Shown here piece by piece: positions 17,832-25,420 of a stretch of DNA of 64,000 nucleotides. The notes below the pieces were generated by a model that saw only the letters and a list, made by a program, of their open reading frames with translations, had not been told where the DNA came from and did not search any database. The position numbers were made by a program, and so were the translations under genes. How positions within the stretch are numbered: position 1 is the stretch's first letter; each line of letters starts with the position of its first letter. The stretch comes from Microlunatus soli (GTDB taxonomy: Bacteria; Actinomycetota; Actinomycetes; Propionibacteriales; Propionibacteriaceae): NCBI RefSeq assembly GCF_900105385.1, contig NZ_LT629772.1, forward strand, positions 3,782,001-3,846,000, given 5' to 3'.

Positions 17832-18136
17832 GGCGACACAGTAGTTCGAGCCGACCCGACAGATGGTTGTGGCGCGACAGCTCACCGGTTGTTTGTCGAC
17901 GGCTGATCGTTGCTGGTTCGCTGCCCGTATGCGACACCTTCGGTTGTGCCTGTGTCGACGCGAAGCCGCAGAACCGAGGAGTGTCGGTGCCGGGGACTAG
18001 CGTCGGATCTCCACGGCGTGACTCACGCCCAACCTCCGCAGATCTACCCCCAGCGCAGATCAGCTCCAGGAGGCAAAAGGACCTCGAGGTCTTGGGTCGC
18101 TGTCGACGATCCACTGCTGTGTCCTTGGGAGGCGAG
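17832..18136. promoter_or_regulatory. 305-bp divergent intergenic region upstream of lysR-type gene and dnaE
   Basis: No coding potential I would support. It holds the perfect 15-bp palindrome GGCGTGA-C-TCACGCC (18015-18029) about 108 bp before the dnaE start, a direct repeat GCAGATC near 18040-18060 and a GGGAGG ribosome-binding site 7 nt before the dnaE ATG. An unusually long leader for dnaE compared with the mostly leaderless genes in the window. Confidence 0.45.
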
Positions 18137-21100
18137 ATGACAGCTCGACCGACGAGCGATTCGTTCGTCCATCTGCACGTCCATTCGGAGTATTCGATGT
18201 TGGACGGTGCGGCCCGGATCGATGATCTGATGGCCGGTTGCGAGCAGATGGAGATGCCGGCGATCGGGCTGACCGATCACGGTTTCCTGTTCGGCGCGCA
18301 CGAGTTCCATGCGGCGGCGACCAAGGCCGGGGTGAAGCCGATCATCGGGCTGGAGGCGTACCTGACGCCGAAGACCCATCGCAGTGAGCGCAAGCGGGTG
18401 CGCTGGGGCGACGGCGGCGGCGACGACGTGTCCGGCGGCGGTGCCTACACGCATATGACCTTGTGGTCGGAGTCGACCGAGGGGATGCACAACCTGTTCC
18501 GGCTCGGCACCAGATCGTCCACCGAAGGGTTCTTCTACAAGCCGCGCGCCGACCGGGAACTACTCGCCGAGTACGCCGGCGGCCTGATCGCGACGACCGG
18601 TTGTCCGTCGGGTGAGGTGCAGACCTACCTGCGGCTCGGTAAGTACGACGAGGCGGTCGCGTCGGCGGCCGAGTTCCGCGACATCTTCGGCGCCGGCAAC
18701 TACTACGTCGAGCTGATGGACCACGGGCTGACCATCGAGAAGCGGGTCCGCGAGGATCTGCTGCGGCTGGCCAAGGACCTGCAGCTGCCGCTGGTGGCGA
18801 CCAACGACCTGCACTACGCGCACGCCCAGGACGCCGACGCGCATGAGGTGCTGTTGTGTGTCCAGTCGGGGTCGACGATGGCCGATGCGAATCGCTTCAA
18901 GCTGGACGGTGGCGGCTACTACCTGAAGTCGCCGCAGGAGATGCGGGAGCTCTTCTCCGAACTGCCCGAGGCCTGCGACAACACGCTGGCGATCGCCGAA
19001 CGCTGCCAGTCCGACTTCCAGCACGGCGAGGGTCGCTACATGCCGCGGTTCCCGGTGCCGGAGGGACACGACGAGACCAGCTGGTTCCTGCACGAGGTCG
19101 AACAGGGACTCGTAGAACGCTATCCGGGCGGCGTCACGCCGGAGATCAGGAAGCGTGCCGAATACGAGTCGGAGGTGATCATCGGCAAGGGCTTCCCGGG
19201 CTACTACCTGGTGGTGGCCGACTTCATGCAGTGGGCCAAGGACCGCGGCATCCGGACCGGCGTCCGCGGCTCCGGAGCTGGATCGCTGTGCGCCTACGCG
19301 ATGCGGATCACCGATCTCGATCCGTTGCAGTACAAACTCACCTTCGAACGCTTCCTCAATCCCGAACGGCAGTCACTGCCCGACTTCGACGTCGACTTCG
19401 ACGAGCGGCGCCGCGGAGAAGTGATCACCTACGTCACCGACAAGTACGGATCAGAGCGCGTCGCGCAGATCGTCACCTACGGCAAGATCAAGGCCAAGCA
19501 AGCGCTGAAGGATGCGTCCCGTGTGCTGGGATTCCCGTATGCGGTAGGGGATCGGCTGACCAAGGCGATGCCGCCGCCGGTGATGGGCAAGGATCTTCCG
19601 CTGCCGAAGGTGTTCGACCGCGATCATGAACGCTTCTCCGAGGGTGGTGAGTTGCGGCAGCTCTACGATTCCGATGCCGATCACAAGACGGTGATCGACA
19701 CCGCGATGGGGATCGAAGGCCTGATCCGCCAACCGGGGGTGCATGCCGCCGGCGTGATCATGTCGTCGGACCCGTTGATCGACATCATCCCGCTGATGCG
19801 GCGGGAGCAGGACGGCGCGATCATCACCCAGTTCGACTATCCGACCTGTGAATCGCTCGGTCTGGTCAAGATGGACTTCCTCGGTCTGCGCAACCTGACC
19901 ATTCTCGGCGATGCCGTGCAGAACGTGAAGTTGAACCGGGACATCGATGTCGATCTTGACGAGCTCGGCCGTGATCCCAGTGACGAGGCGACCTATCGGA
20001 TGCTCAGCCGCGGCGACACTCTCGGTGTCTTCCAGCTGGACGGTGCCGGTGCCCGATCCCTGCTGCGGTTGATGGAGCCGAAACGGATCCAGGACATCAT
20101 GGCGACGATCGCGCTCTACCGTCCGGGGCCGATGGGTATCAATTCGCATGTGAACTACGCCCTGCGGCGCAAGGGAGAACAGCCCACCGCGTACCCGCAT
20201 CCCGAGGTCGAGGAAGCCCTGCGGCCGGTGATCGAGGACAACTACGGGCTGATCGTCTATCAGGAGGACGTGATCGAGGTGGCCCGGCAGTTGGCCGGCT
20301 ACACCCTCGGCCGTGCCGACATGCTGCGTCGGGCGATGGGCAAGAAGAAGAAGGCGGTACTGGACGCGGAGTACGAGCCGTTCGCCGCCGGGATGACAGA
20401 ACGCGGCTTCTCCGAGGCCGCGGTCCAGGCGGTCTGGGATGCGATGATGCCGTTCGCCGACTACGGCTTCGGCAAGGCGCATGCGGCGGCGTACGGGCTG
20501 GTGTCGTATTGGACGGCCTACCTGAAGGTGCACTATCCGTGCGAGTACATGGCCGCGGTGTTGGAGTCGGTGAAGGACGACAAGGACAAGATCGCGATCT
20601 ACCTGTCGGAGTGCCGCCGGATGGGGATCCAGGTGCTGCCGCCGGACGTCAACGAATCCGAGGCCCGCTTCACCCCGGTCGGGTCCGACATCCGCTTCGG
20701 GCTGACCGCGATCCGCAACGTCGGCGGCAACGTCGTCGAGGGGATCGTCGCCGCGCGCAAGGAGAAGGGCAAGGCGACCGGCTTCTACGACTATCTGGAC
20801 CGGATCCCGCTGGTCGCGGCCAACAAGCGGGTCACCGAGTCGTTGATCAAGGCCGGCGCCTTCGACTCCTTCGGTGACAGCCGGCGCGGGCTGATGGCGG
20901 TCTACGAATCGGCGATCGACGGTGTGCTGGAGCTCAAACGCAACGAGGCGAACGGCCAGTCCGACCTGTTCGGCGAGCTGCCGGCCGATGCCGCGCCGGT
21001 GCAGGGTGAGGTTGCCGCGTTGGAGGAGTGGGACAAGCGGACCAAGCTGGGCCTGGAGCGGGAGATGCTCGGGCTGTACGTCAGTGATCATCCGCTGCTC

Positions 21101-21664
21101 GGCCTGGATCATCTGCTGGAGCGGGAACGGGATCTGTCGATCGGCCGGCTGATCGCCGACGACGGCCCGCGGGACGGCATGATCACCATTGCCGGGATGA
21201 TCACCTCGGTGACCCGGAAGACCACCAAGCGTGGCGACGTCTGGGCGATCATCGCGGTGGAGGATCTGGAGGCTTCGGTTGACGTATTGCTCTTCCCGCG
21301 CAGCTACGACCTGGTCTCCACCGTGCTGCAGACCGACACCGTGGTCACGGTGCGCGGCAAGATCGCGGTCAAGGAGAGCACGGTCGAGATCCACGCCGAC
21401 GAGTTGACCCTGCCCGATGTCGATCAGCCCACGGACGTCGAGCCGCTGACGATCCTGCTGCCGTCGACGCGCTGCACCCCCGAGGTCGTCGAGGATCTGC
21501 GCAGCATCCTGCTCGCCCACACCGGGCCGACCGAGGTCCGGATCCGGCTGGTGACGAAAGAGAAGCGCTACCTGCTCCGGTTGGCGGCCGAATTGAACGT
21601 CACCGTGAACCCTGAGCTGAAGGGTGATCTGAAGGCGCTGCTCGGCCCGTCGTGCCTTTCCTAG
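18137..21664 (+). CDS. dnaE: DNA polymerase III subunit alpha (replicative, DnaE1 type)
   Basis: Catalytic subunit of the replicative polymerase, 1175 aa, the normal DnaE1 length. Domain order: PHP domain from residue about 10 (H-L-H-V-H-S-E-Y-S-M-L-D-G, retaining metal-binding His residues, so proofreading by PHP is plausible as in mycobacteria), polymerase palm with the catalytic aspartates in P-D-F-D-V-D-F at 415-421, fingers (A-D-M-L-R-R-A-M-G-K-K-K), an internal beta-clamp-binding motif Q-S-D-L-F at 941-945 and a C-terminal OB-fold (I-A-G-M-I-T-S-V). Length and the presence of a clamp motif separate it from the mutagenic DnaE2. The ATG has a GGGAGGCGAG site. The last four bases overlap the GH3 gene's stop on the other strand. 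Confidence 0.97.
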   Translation: MTARPTSDSFVHLHVHSEYSMLDGAARIDDLMAGCEQMEMPAIGLTDHGFLFGAHEFHAAATKAGVKPIIGLEAYLTPKTHRSERKRVRWGDGGGDDVSGGGAYTHMTLWSESTEGMHNLFRLGTRSSTEGFFYKPRADRELLAEYAGGLIATTGCPSGEVQTYLRLGKYDEAVASAAEFRDIFGAGNYYVELMDHGLTIEKRVREDLLRLAKDLQLPLVATNDLHYAHAQDADAHEVLLCVQSGSTMADANRFKLDGGGYYLKSPQEMRELFSELPEACDNTLAIAERCQSDFQHGEGRYMPRFPVPEGHDETSWFLHEVEQGLVERYPGGVTPEIRKRAEYESEVIIGKGFPGYYLVVADFMQWAKDRGIRTGVRGSGAGSLCAYAMRITDLDPLQYKLTFERFLNPERQSLPDFDVDFDERRRGEVITYVTDKYGSERVAQIVTYGKIKAKQALKDASRVLGFPYAVGDRLTKAMPPPVMGKDLPLPKVFDRDHERFSEGGELRQLYDSDADHKTVIDTAMGIEGLIRQPGVHAAGVIMSSDPLIDIIPLMRREQDGAIITQFDYPTCESLGLVKMDFLGLRNLTILGDAVQNVKLNRDIDVDLDELGRDPSDEATYRMLSRGDTLGVFQLDGAGARSLLRLMEPKRIQDIMATIALYRPGPMGINSHVNYALRRKGEQPTAYPHPEVEEALRPVIEDNYGLIVYQEDVIEVARQLAGYTLGRADMLRRAMGKKKKAVLDAEYEPFAAGMTERGFSEAAVQAVWDAMMPFADYGFGKAHAAAYGLVSYWTAYLKVHYPCEYMAAVLESVKDDKDKIAIYLSECRRMGIQVLPPDVNESEARFTPVGSDIRFGLTAIRNVGGNVVEGIVAARKEKGKATGFYDYLDRIPLVAANKRVTESLIKAGAFDSFGDSRRGLMAVYESAIDGVLELKRNEANGQSDLFGELPADAAPVQGEVAALEEWDKRTKLGLEREMLGLYVSDHPLLGLDHLLERERDLSIGRLIADDGPRDGMITIAGMITSVTRKTTKRGDVWAIIAVEDLEASVDVLLFPRSYDLVSTVLQTDTVVTVRGKIAVKESTVEIHADELTLPDVDQPTDVEPLTILLPSTRCTPEVVEDLRSILLAHTGPTEVRIRLVTKEKRYLLRLAAELNVTVNPELKGDLKALLGPSCLS

Positions 21665-23460
21665 AAACCTCCGCCGTCACCGAGCCGGAACAGCAGGTCG
21701 CCGGAGCCGTCCGCCGCGGGAATGTCCACCGGGAGCCTGCCGGCAGGGTTGACTGCTCCGGTGATCACCCGGACGACCGAACGCATCGACACCGGGTTGT
21801 AGGAGTAGGTCGCCAGGTAGGTCGTGACGTCGGGCAGGTGGGCGATGTCGTACGGCTCGGCGACGGCGATCACCACGACCGGGACACCGGTCCGCTGCAG
21901 GGCAGCGATCAGCTTGATCTGGGAGTTGTCGCCGTCCCTGATCTTGTAGCTGGTCACCACCACCACGTCATGATCGGTTGCCGCGTCGGCCGCTGCCGTG
22001 ATCGCGGCATCCGTCGGGGCGGAGCCGGTCGTCAGGAGGGTGGTCGTCGCTCCGAGGTCGGTCAGTGCGGCGGACAGCGTCTTGCCGGTGGTGACGCCGT
22101 AGCCGGTGACCAGGATCTTTGTCTCCTTCGGTCTGATCGGGAGGGTCGCGTCGCTGTTCACCAGCAGGGTGTGGGTGTGATCGGTGATGTCGTCGGCGGC
22201 CGCGAGGTGATCCGGTGTCCCGACCACCCGGTCGATCGCGCCCAGATCGACGGTGGGGTTGGCGACCAGGCCGTTGCGATACTTGAGATTGAGGACCCTG
22301 GCGACCTTGGCCCGCAACTCGGCCATGGTCAGTCGGCCGGAGTCGAGTGCCTCGTTGATCGCCCGGGTGGCGACCTGTGGTGCCGGTGCCATCAGCAGTT
22401 GATCAACACCGGCTTCCAGAGCGCGGACGGTGGCCTCGGCATCGCCGTACTTTTCGCGGACACCTTCCATCGCCATCGAGTCGGTGATCACCACGCCGTC
22501 GAATCCCAGCTGTTGACGCAGGATGCCGGTCATGATCGGCCTGCTCAGCGTCGCGGGATCCTCAGCTGGGTCGAGCGACGGCACGACGATGTGCGCAGTC
22601 ATGATCATGTCCACCCCGGCGGTGATCGCCGCTGCGAACGGCGGGCGGTCGATCCGTTCCCACTCCGCCCGGCTGTGATGGATCACCGGCAACCCGGTGT
22701 GGCTGTCGTCGACGGTGTCGCCGTGGCCCGGAAAGTGTTTGACGGTGGCGATGATCCCGCCGTCGTCCTGATAGCCCTTGACCTGGGCCGACACCAGAGC
22801 GGCGGCCAGGGTCGGATCGGAGGAGAACGACCGGACGCCGATCACCGGGTTGAGCGGATTGACGTTGACGTCGGCATCCGGTGCGTGATCGGTGGTGATC
22901 CCGATCGCCTTGAGCTCGGCGCCGGTGATCCTGGCAGCGGTCCGGGCCGACGTCTCGTTGCGGGTGGCGGCGACGGCCATCGAACCGGGGAACTGCGTGG
23001 CCGGCGGCCCGACCCGGGTCACCACGCCCATCTCCTGATCGGTGGTGATCTGCAGCGGTATCCGGACCTTGGTGCCACCGGTCAGCGACGCGGCCTGCAG
23101 GTCGTTGGACAGTGCGCCGATCTGTTGCGGGTCGGCCAGATTGTCCGACCAGGCGAAGTAGATGACGCCGCCGAGATGGTAGGTCTGCACCACCTCGGCC
23201 GGGGTGGCGACGCCGTACAACTCGGTGTTGCGGTCGTCGCTGGTGTCGGCGGTGGCGCCGTAGACGTAGCTGATGATCAACTGGCCGATGATCTCGTCGC
23301 GGGTCATCCGGGCCAGCGTGCTCCTCACCCAGCCGTGTTGACCGGCCGCAGCCGGTCGGGCCGTGGCGGAGATCGCGACGCCCGCAGTCGTCGCAGCTGC
23401 GGCGGCAAGGAAGCGACGGCGGTTCGGACTGGGCGGCACAGGCATGGGCACCTCAGGCAT
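21661..23460 (-). CDS. Secreted glycoside hydrolase family 3 (beta-N-acetylhexosaminidase/NagZ-like)
   Basis: Exported hydrolase of 599 aa. A Tat-type signal starts the protein (R-R-R-F-L at 14-18 followed by an Ala-rich stretch, A-A-A cleavage region near residue 39). The (beta/alpha)8 domain carries the NagZ-type loop K-H-F-P-G-H-G-D from residue 241 with D-S-H behind it, which supplies the His/Asp acid-base of beta-N-acetylglucosaminidases, and the nucleophile Asp327 in V-I-T-D-S-M-A-M. A second alpha/beta sandwich domain fills the C-terminus. The likely substrate is terminal GlcNAc in peptidoglycan fragments or chitin-like glycans outside the cell. The first ATG has a GAGGGAG site; an in-frame ATG five codons later is possible. 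It is not contiguous with the glycan locus at 51-64 kb. Confidence 0.9.
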   Translation of the reverse strand: MPEVPMPVPPSPNRRRFLAAAAATTAGVAISATARPAAAGQHGWVRSTLARMTRDEIIGQLIISYVYGATADTSDDRNTELYGVATPAEVVQTYHLGGVIYFAWSDNLADPQQIGALSNDLQAASLTGGTKVRIPLQITTDQEMGVVTRVGPPATQFPGSMAVAATRNETSARTAARITGAELKAIGITTDHAPDADVNVNPLNPVIGVRSFSSDPTLAAALVSAQVKGYQDDGGIIATVKHFPGHGDTVDDSHTGLPVIHHSRAEWERIDRPPFAAAITAGVDMIMTAHIVVPSLDPAEDPATLSRPIMTGILRQQLGFDGVVITDSMAMEGVREKYGDAEATVRALEAGVDQLLMAPAPQVATRAINEALDSGRLTMAELRAKVARVLNLKYRNGLVANPTVDLGAIDRVVGTPDHLAAADDITDHTHTLLVNSDATLPIRPKETKILVTGYGVTTGKTLSAALTDLGATTTLLTTGSAPTDAAITAAADAATDHDVVVVTSYKIRDGDNSQIKLIAALQRTGVPVVVIAVAEPYDIAHLPDVTTYLATYSYNPVSMRSVVRVITGAVNPAGRLPVDIPAADGSGDLLFRLGDGGGF

Positions 23461-23592
23461 GGGCGTCTCCCTCGACGACGGCGTTCACCCGGAACGACAA
23501 TATTTACCTGCAACGGATTGTCTGAGGGAAATTTGTCACAGGTTCGCCCGGTCCGCAAGAGATCGTGCGTCCCGGTCGGGGAGCGCGGCCGA

Positions 23593-24360
23593 TCAACGGC
23601 CGGTCTTGGCCCGTTCGATCGTGACGCCGATCGCCGGAGCGCCGTCCTCCGGGGTGCCGTCCGGACCCGGATCGATGCCGCCAGCGGCGATCCGGTCCAG
23701 GGTCTGCAGTCCGGCGGCAGTGACGTGTCCGAAGACGGTGTAGTCGGGCTTCAGGCGGGAGTCCTCATAGACCAGGAAGAACTGGCTGCCGTTGGTGTCC
23801 GGGCCCGCGTTGGCCATCGCCAGCGTGCCGCGGGCGTAGTTGCGGCGGTCCGGTGCGTCCGGCCACGGTTCCAGGGCCTGCACGGAGTCGAGTTCGTCGG
23901 CGAAGCTGTAGCCGGGGTCGCCCCAGCCGGAGCCCAACGGATCGCCGCACTGCAGCACCGACAACGCGGCCGGTGGCGTCTGGTAGGCGGTCAGTCGATG
24001 GCAGATGGTGTCGTCGAAGTACTTCTTGTGAACGAGGTAGCGGAAGGACTGCACCGTGCAGGGCGCCAGGCCTCGGTCGAGCACGATCGGGATGTCGCCC
24101 TGATCGGTCTGCAGGGTGACCGGCTGGCTGCCGTGATCGGGGGTGTGCTGCGGATCGGGCGGGAGGCCGACCCAGGTCGAGTAGGTCTGGTCGGCGAGTG
24201 GGGTGTACGCACACGGGCCCTTGGTCGGCGCAGGCGGTTTCGTCGGCGCAGGTGGTCTTGTCGAGGCCGCGTGCGCGGTCGACGTCCCGTGAACCGTCGG
24301 GGCGACGATGCCGAGGGCGGCGATCATGAACGTGCCGATGACAGCCCGCAGGACTCGCAT
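23593..24360 (-). CDS. Secreted peptidyl-prolyl cis-trans isomerase (cyclophilin type)
   Basis: Protein folding catalyst acting outside the membrane, 255 aa. The ATG behind GGAGGAAGC starts a Sec signal peptide (M-R-V-L-R-A-V-I-G-T-F, A-H-A-A cleavage near residue 33); a longer in-frame start would bury it. A repeated Pro/Ala/Thr/Lys linker (P-P-A-P-T-K twice) precedes the cyclophilin domain with F-R-Y-L-V-H-K-K-Y-F-D-D, C-H-R-L, G-T-L-A-M-A-N, N-G-S-Q-F-F and F-G-H-V. The active-site region is non-canonical in places (C-H-R-L-T in place of F-H-R), as in other actinobacterial secreted cyclophilins. Two cysteines could form a disulfide. It is a separate gene from the GH3 upstream in the same orientation. 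Confidence 0.88.
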   Translation of the reverse strand: MRVLRAVIGTFMIAALGIVAPTVHGTSTAHAASTRPPAPTKPPAPTKGPCAYTPLADQTYSTWVGLPPDPQHTPDHGSQPVTLQTDQGDIPIVLDRGLAPCTVQSFRYLVHKKYFDDTICHRLTAYQTPPAALSVLQCGDPLGSGWGDPGYSFADELDSVQALEPWPDAPDRRNYARGTLAMANAGPDTNGSQFFLVYEDSRLKPDYTVFGHVTAAGLQTLDRIAAGGIDPGPDGTPEDGAPAIGVTIERAKTGR

Positions 24361-24432
24361 GCTTCCTCCACGTTCTTCGATGAACGACGCCGGGGAACCG
24401 GCTCCGAGGCACAACCCCGGAACTGTCCGGGC

Positions 24433-25398
24433 TCAGAGGTACTCGGCCAGCCGACGAGTGGTGCCGGCGAGATTGTCATGATCACCGATGTTGGCGTTGT
24501 AGGCAAGGTGCCCGAGCCCGATGTGCAGGCAGCCGGCCCGCCAGCGCAGGTCGATCTCCTCGTCGGGGCGGCCGAGCTCGTCGATCAACGGAGCGAACGC
24601 TTGACGGACGTCCAACGCCTTCAGTCCCGGGTGCCAGGGGGACCAGAAGTCCAACCAGGCCAGGTCGTACAGCGGGTCGCCGACGATCCCGCATCCCCAG
24701 TCGAAGACGGCGGTGATCCGGTCGCCGTCGACCAGCACGTTGCGGTTGATCAGGTCCGAGTGCAGCATGGTGCTGGAGAGGTCGGCGATCGCCGGCGCAT
24801 CGACCACTTCGCGGAGCACCGCGAACCCCTCGACGAACGCTGCGTCGCCGCCGGGCGCGGCCTGCAGTGCCGCCTTCCAGCCGCGATTGCGTTCGTCGGC
24901 ATCGGCCGGCTCGTCGGCGACCGACAGCAGCCGATCCGACCAGGAGGTCGCTGCGCCGAAACGTTGCCGAAGGTGGTCCGGCCAGGTCTGCGGCTGCTGC
25001 CGCCACAGCGTCCGCAGCATCGATGACCACGCCGGCACCAGCGCGCGCCAGCCGTCGCCGTCGCGCTGGTCCGGGAAGTCGCCGCTCGCTCGCTCGGTGA
25101 CCGACACGTACCCGTCGATCCCGAACGGGTCGGTCGGGGCGATCAAGATCGTCTTCGGCACCGGCAGATCCGGACTCGCGAACGCCATCGCATCCCGATC
25201 GGCCTCGAAGTCGTACAGGTGTCGCCCGAACCGAGCCACCAGTTGACCCGTCTCGCCCGTTCCCAATGGATCGTCGAAGGCGTACGCACGAGACCATGCG
25301 CCGGCACCGAGCGGCTTCACGTCCGTGACGTGACGGTCGAGGAGGGCGGTCAGTGCGTTGCCGACAGCATCGATCGACAGCTGAGCCGGCTCCGGCAT
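24433..25398 (-). CDS. Aminoglycoside phosphotransferase-like kinase (APH/choline kinase fold), first of three
   Basis: Cytoplasmic kinase-fold protein of 321 aa. The catalytic loop is L-H-S-D-L-I-N-R-N-V-L-V and the metal-binding motif F-D-W-G, as in APH enzymes. The N-lobe glycine-rich region reads P-L-G-A-G-A-W-S-R-A. Members of this fold phosphorylate antibiotics, choline, sugars or amino sugars; nothing here identifies the substrate, and calling it a resistance gene would be unwarranted. The ATG at 25398 is preceded by GGAGGAAC. It follows the DUF222/HNH gene on the same strand by 22 bp, so the two may be co-transcribed. Confidence 0.8.
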   Translation of the reverse strand: MPEPAQLSIDAVGNALTALLDRHVTDVKPLGAGAWSRAYAFDDPLGTGETGQLVARFGRHLYDFEADRDAMAFASPDLPVPKTILIAPTDPFGIDGYVSVTERASGDFPDQRDGDGWRALVPAWSSMLRTLWRQQPQTWPDHLRQRFGAATSWSDRLLSVADEPADADERNRGWKAALQAAPGGDAAFVEGFAVLREVVDAPAIADLSSTMLHSDLINRNVLVDGDRITAVFDWGCGIVGDPLYDLAWLDFWSPWHPGLKALDVRQAFAPLIDELGRPDEEIDLRWRAGCLHIGLGHLAYNANIGDHDNLAGTTRRLAEYL

Positions 25399-25420
25399 GT
25401 GCTTGTTCCTCCTCTTCCGA

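Noticed and set aside
18137-21664. Mutagenic DnaE2-type polymerase
   Set aside because: Length, internal clamp-binding motif and intact PHP metal residues fit replicative DnaE1; no imuA/imuB neighbours.
21652-25026. 1124-codon open frame on the plus strand
   Set aside because: It is antisense to the GH3, cyclophilin and kinase genes, which have clear motifs; low-complexity Val/Gly/Arg/Asp composition marks it as a high-GC shadow.
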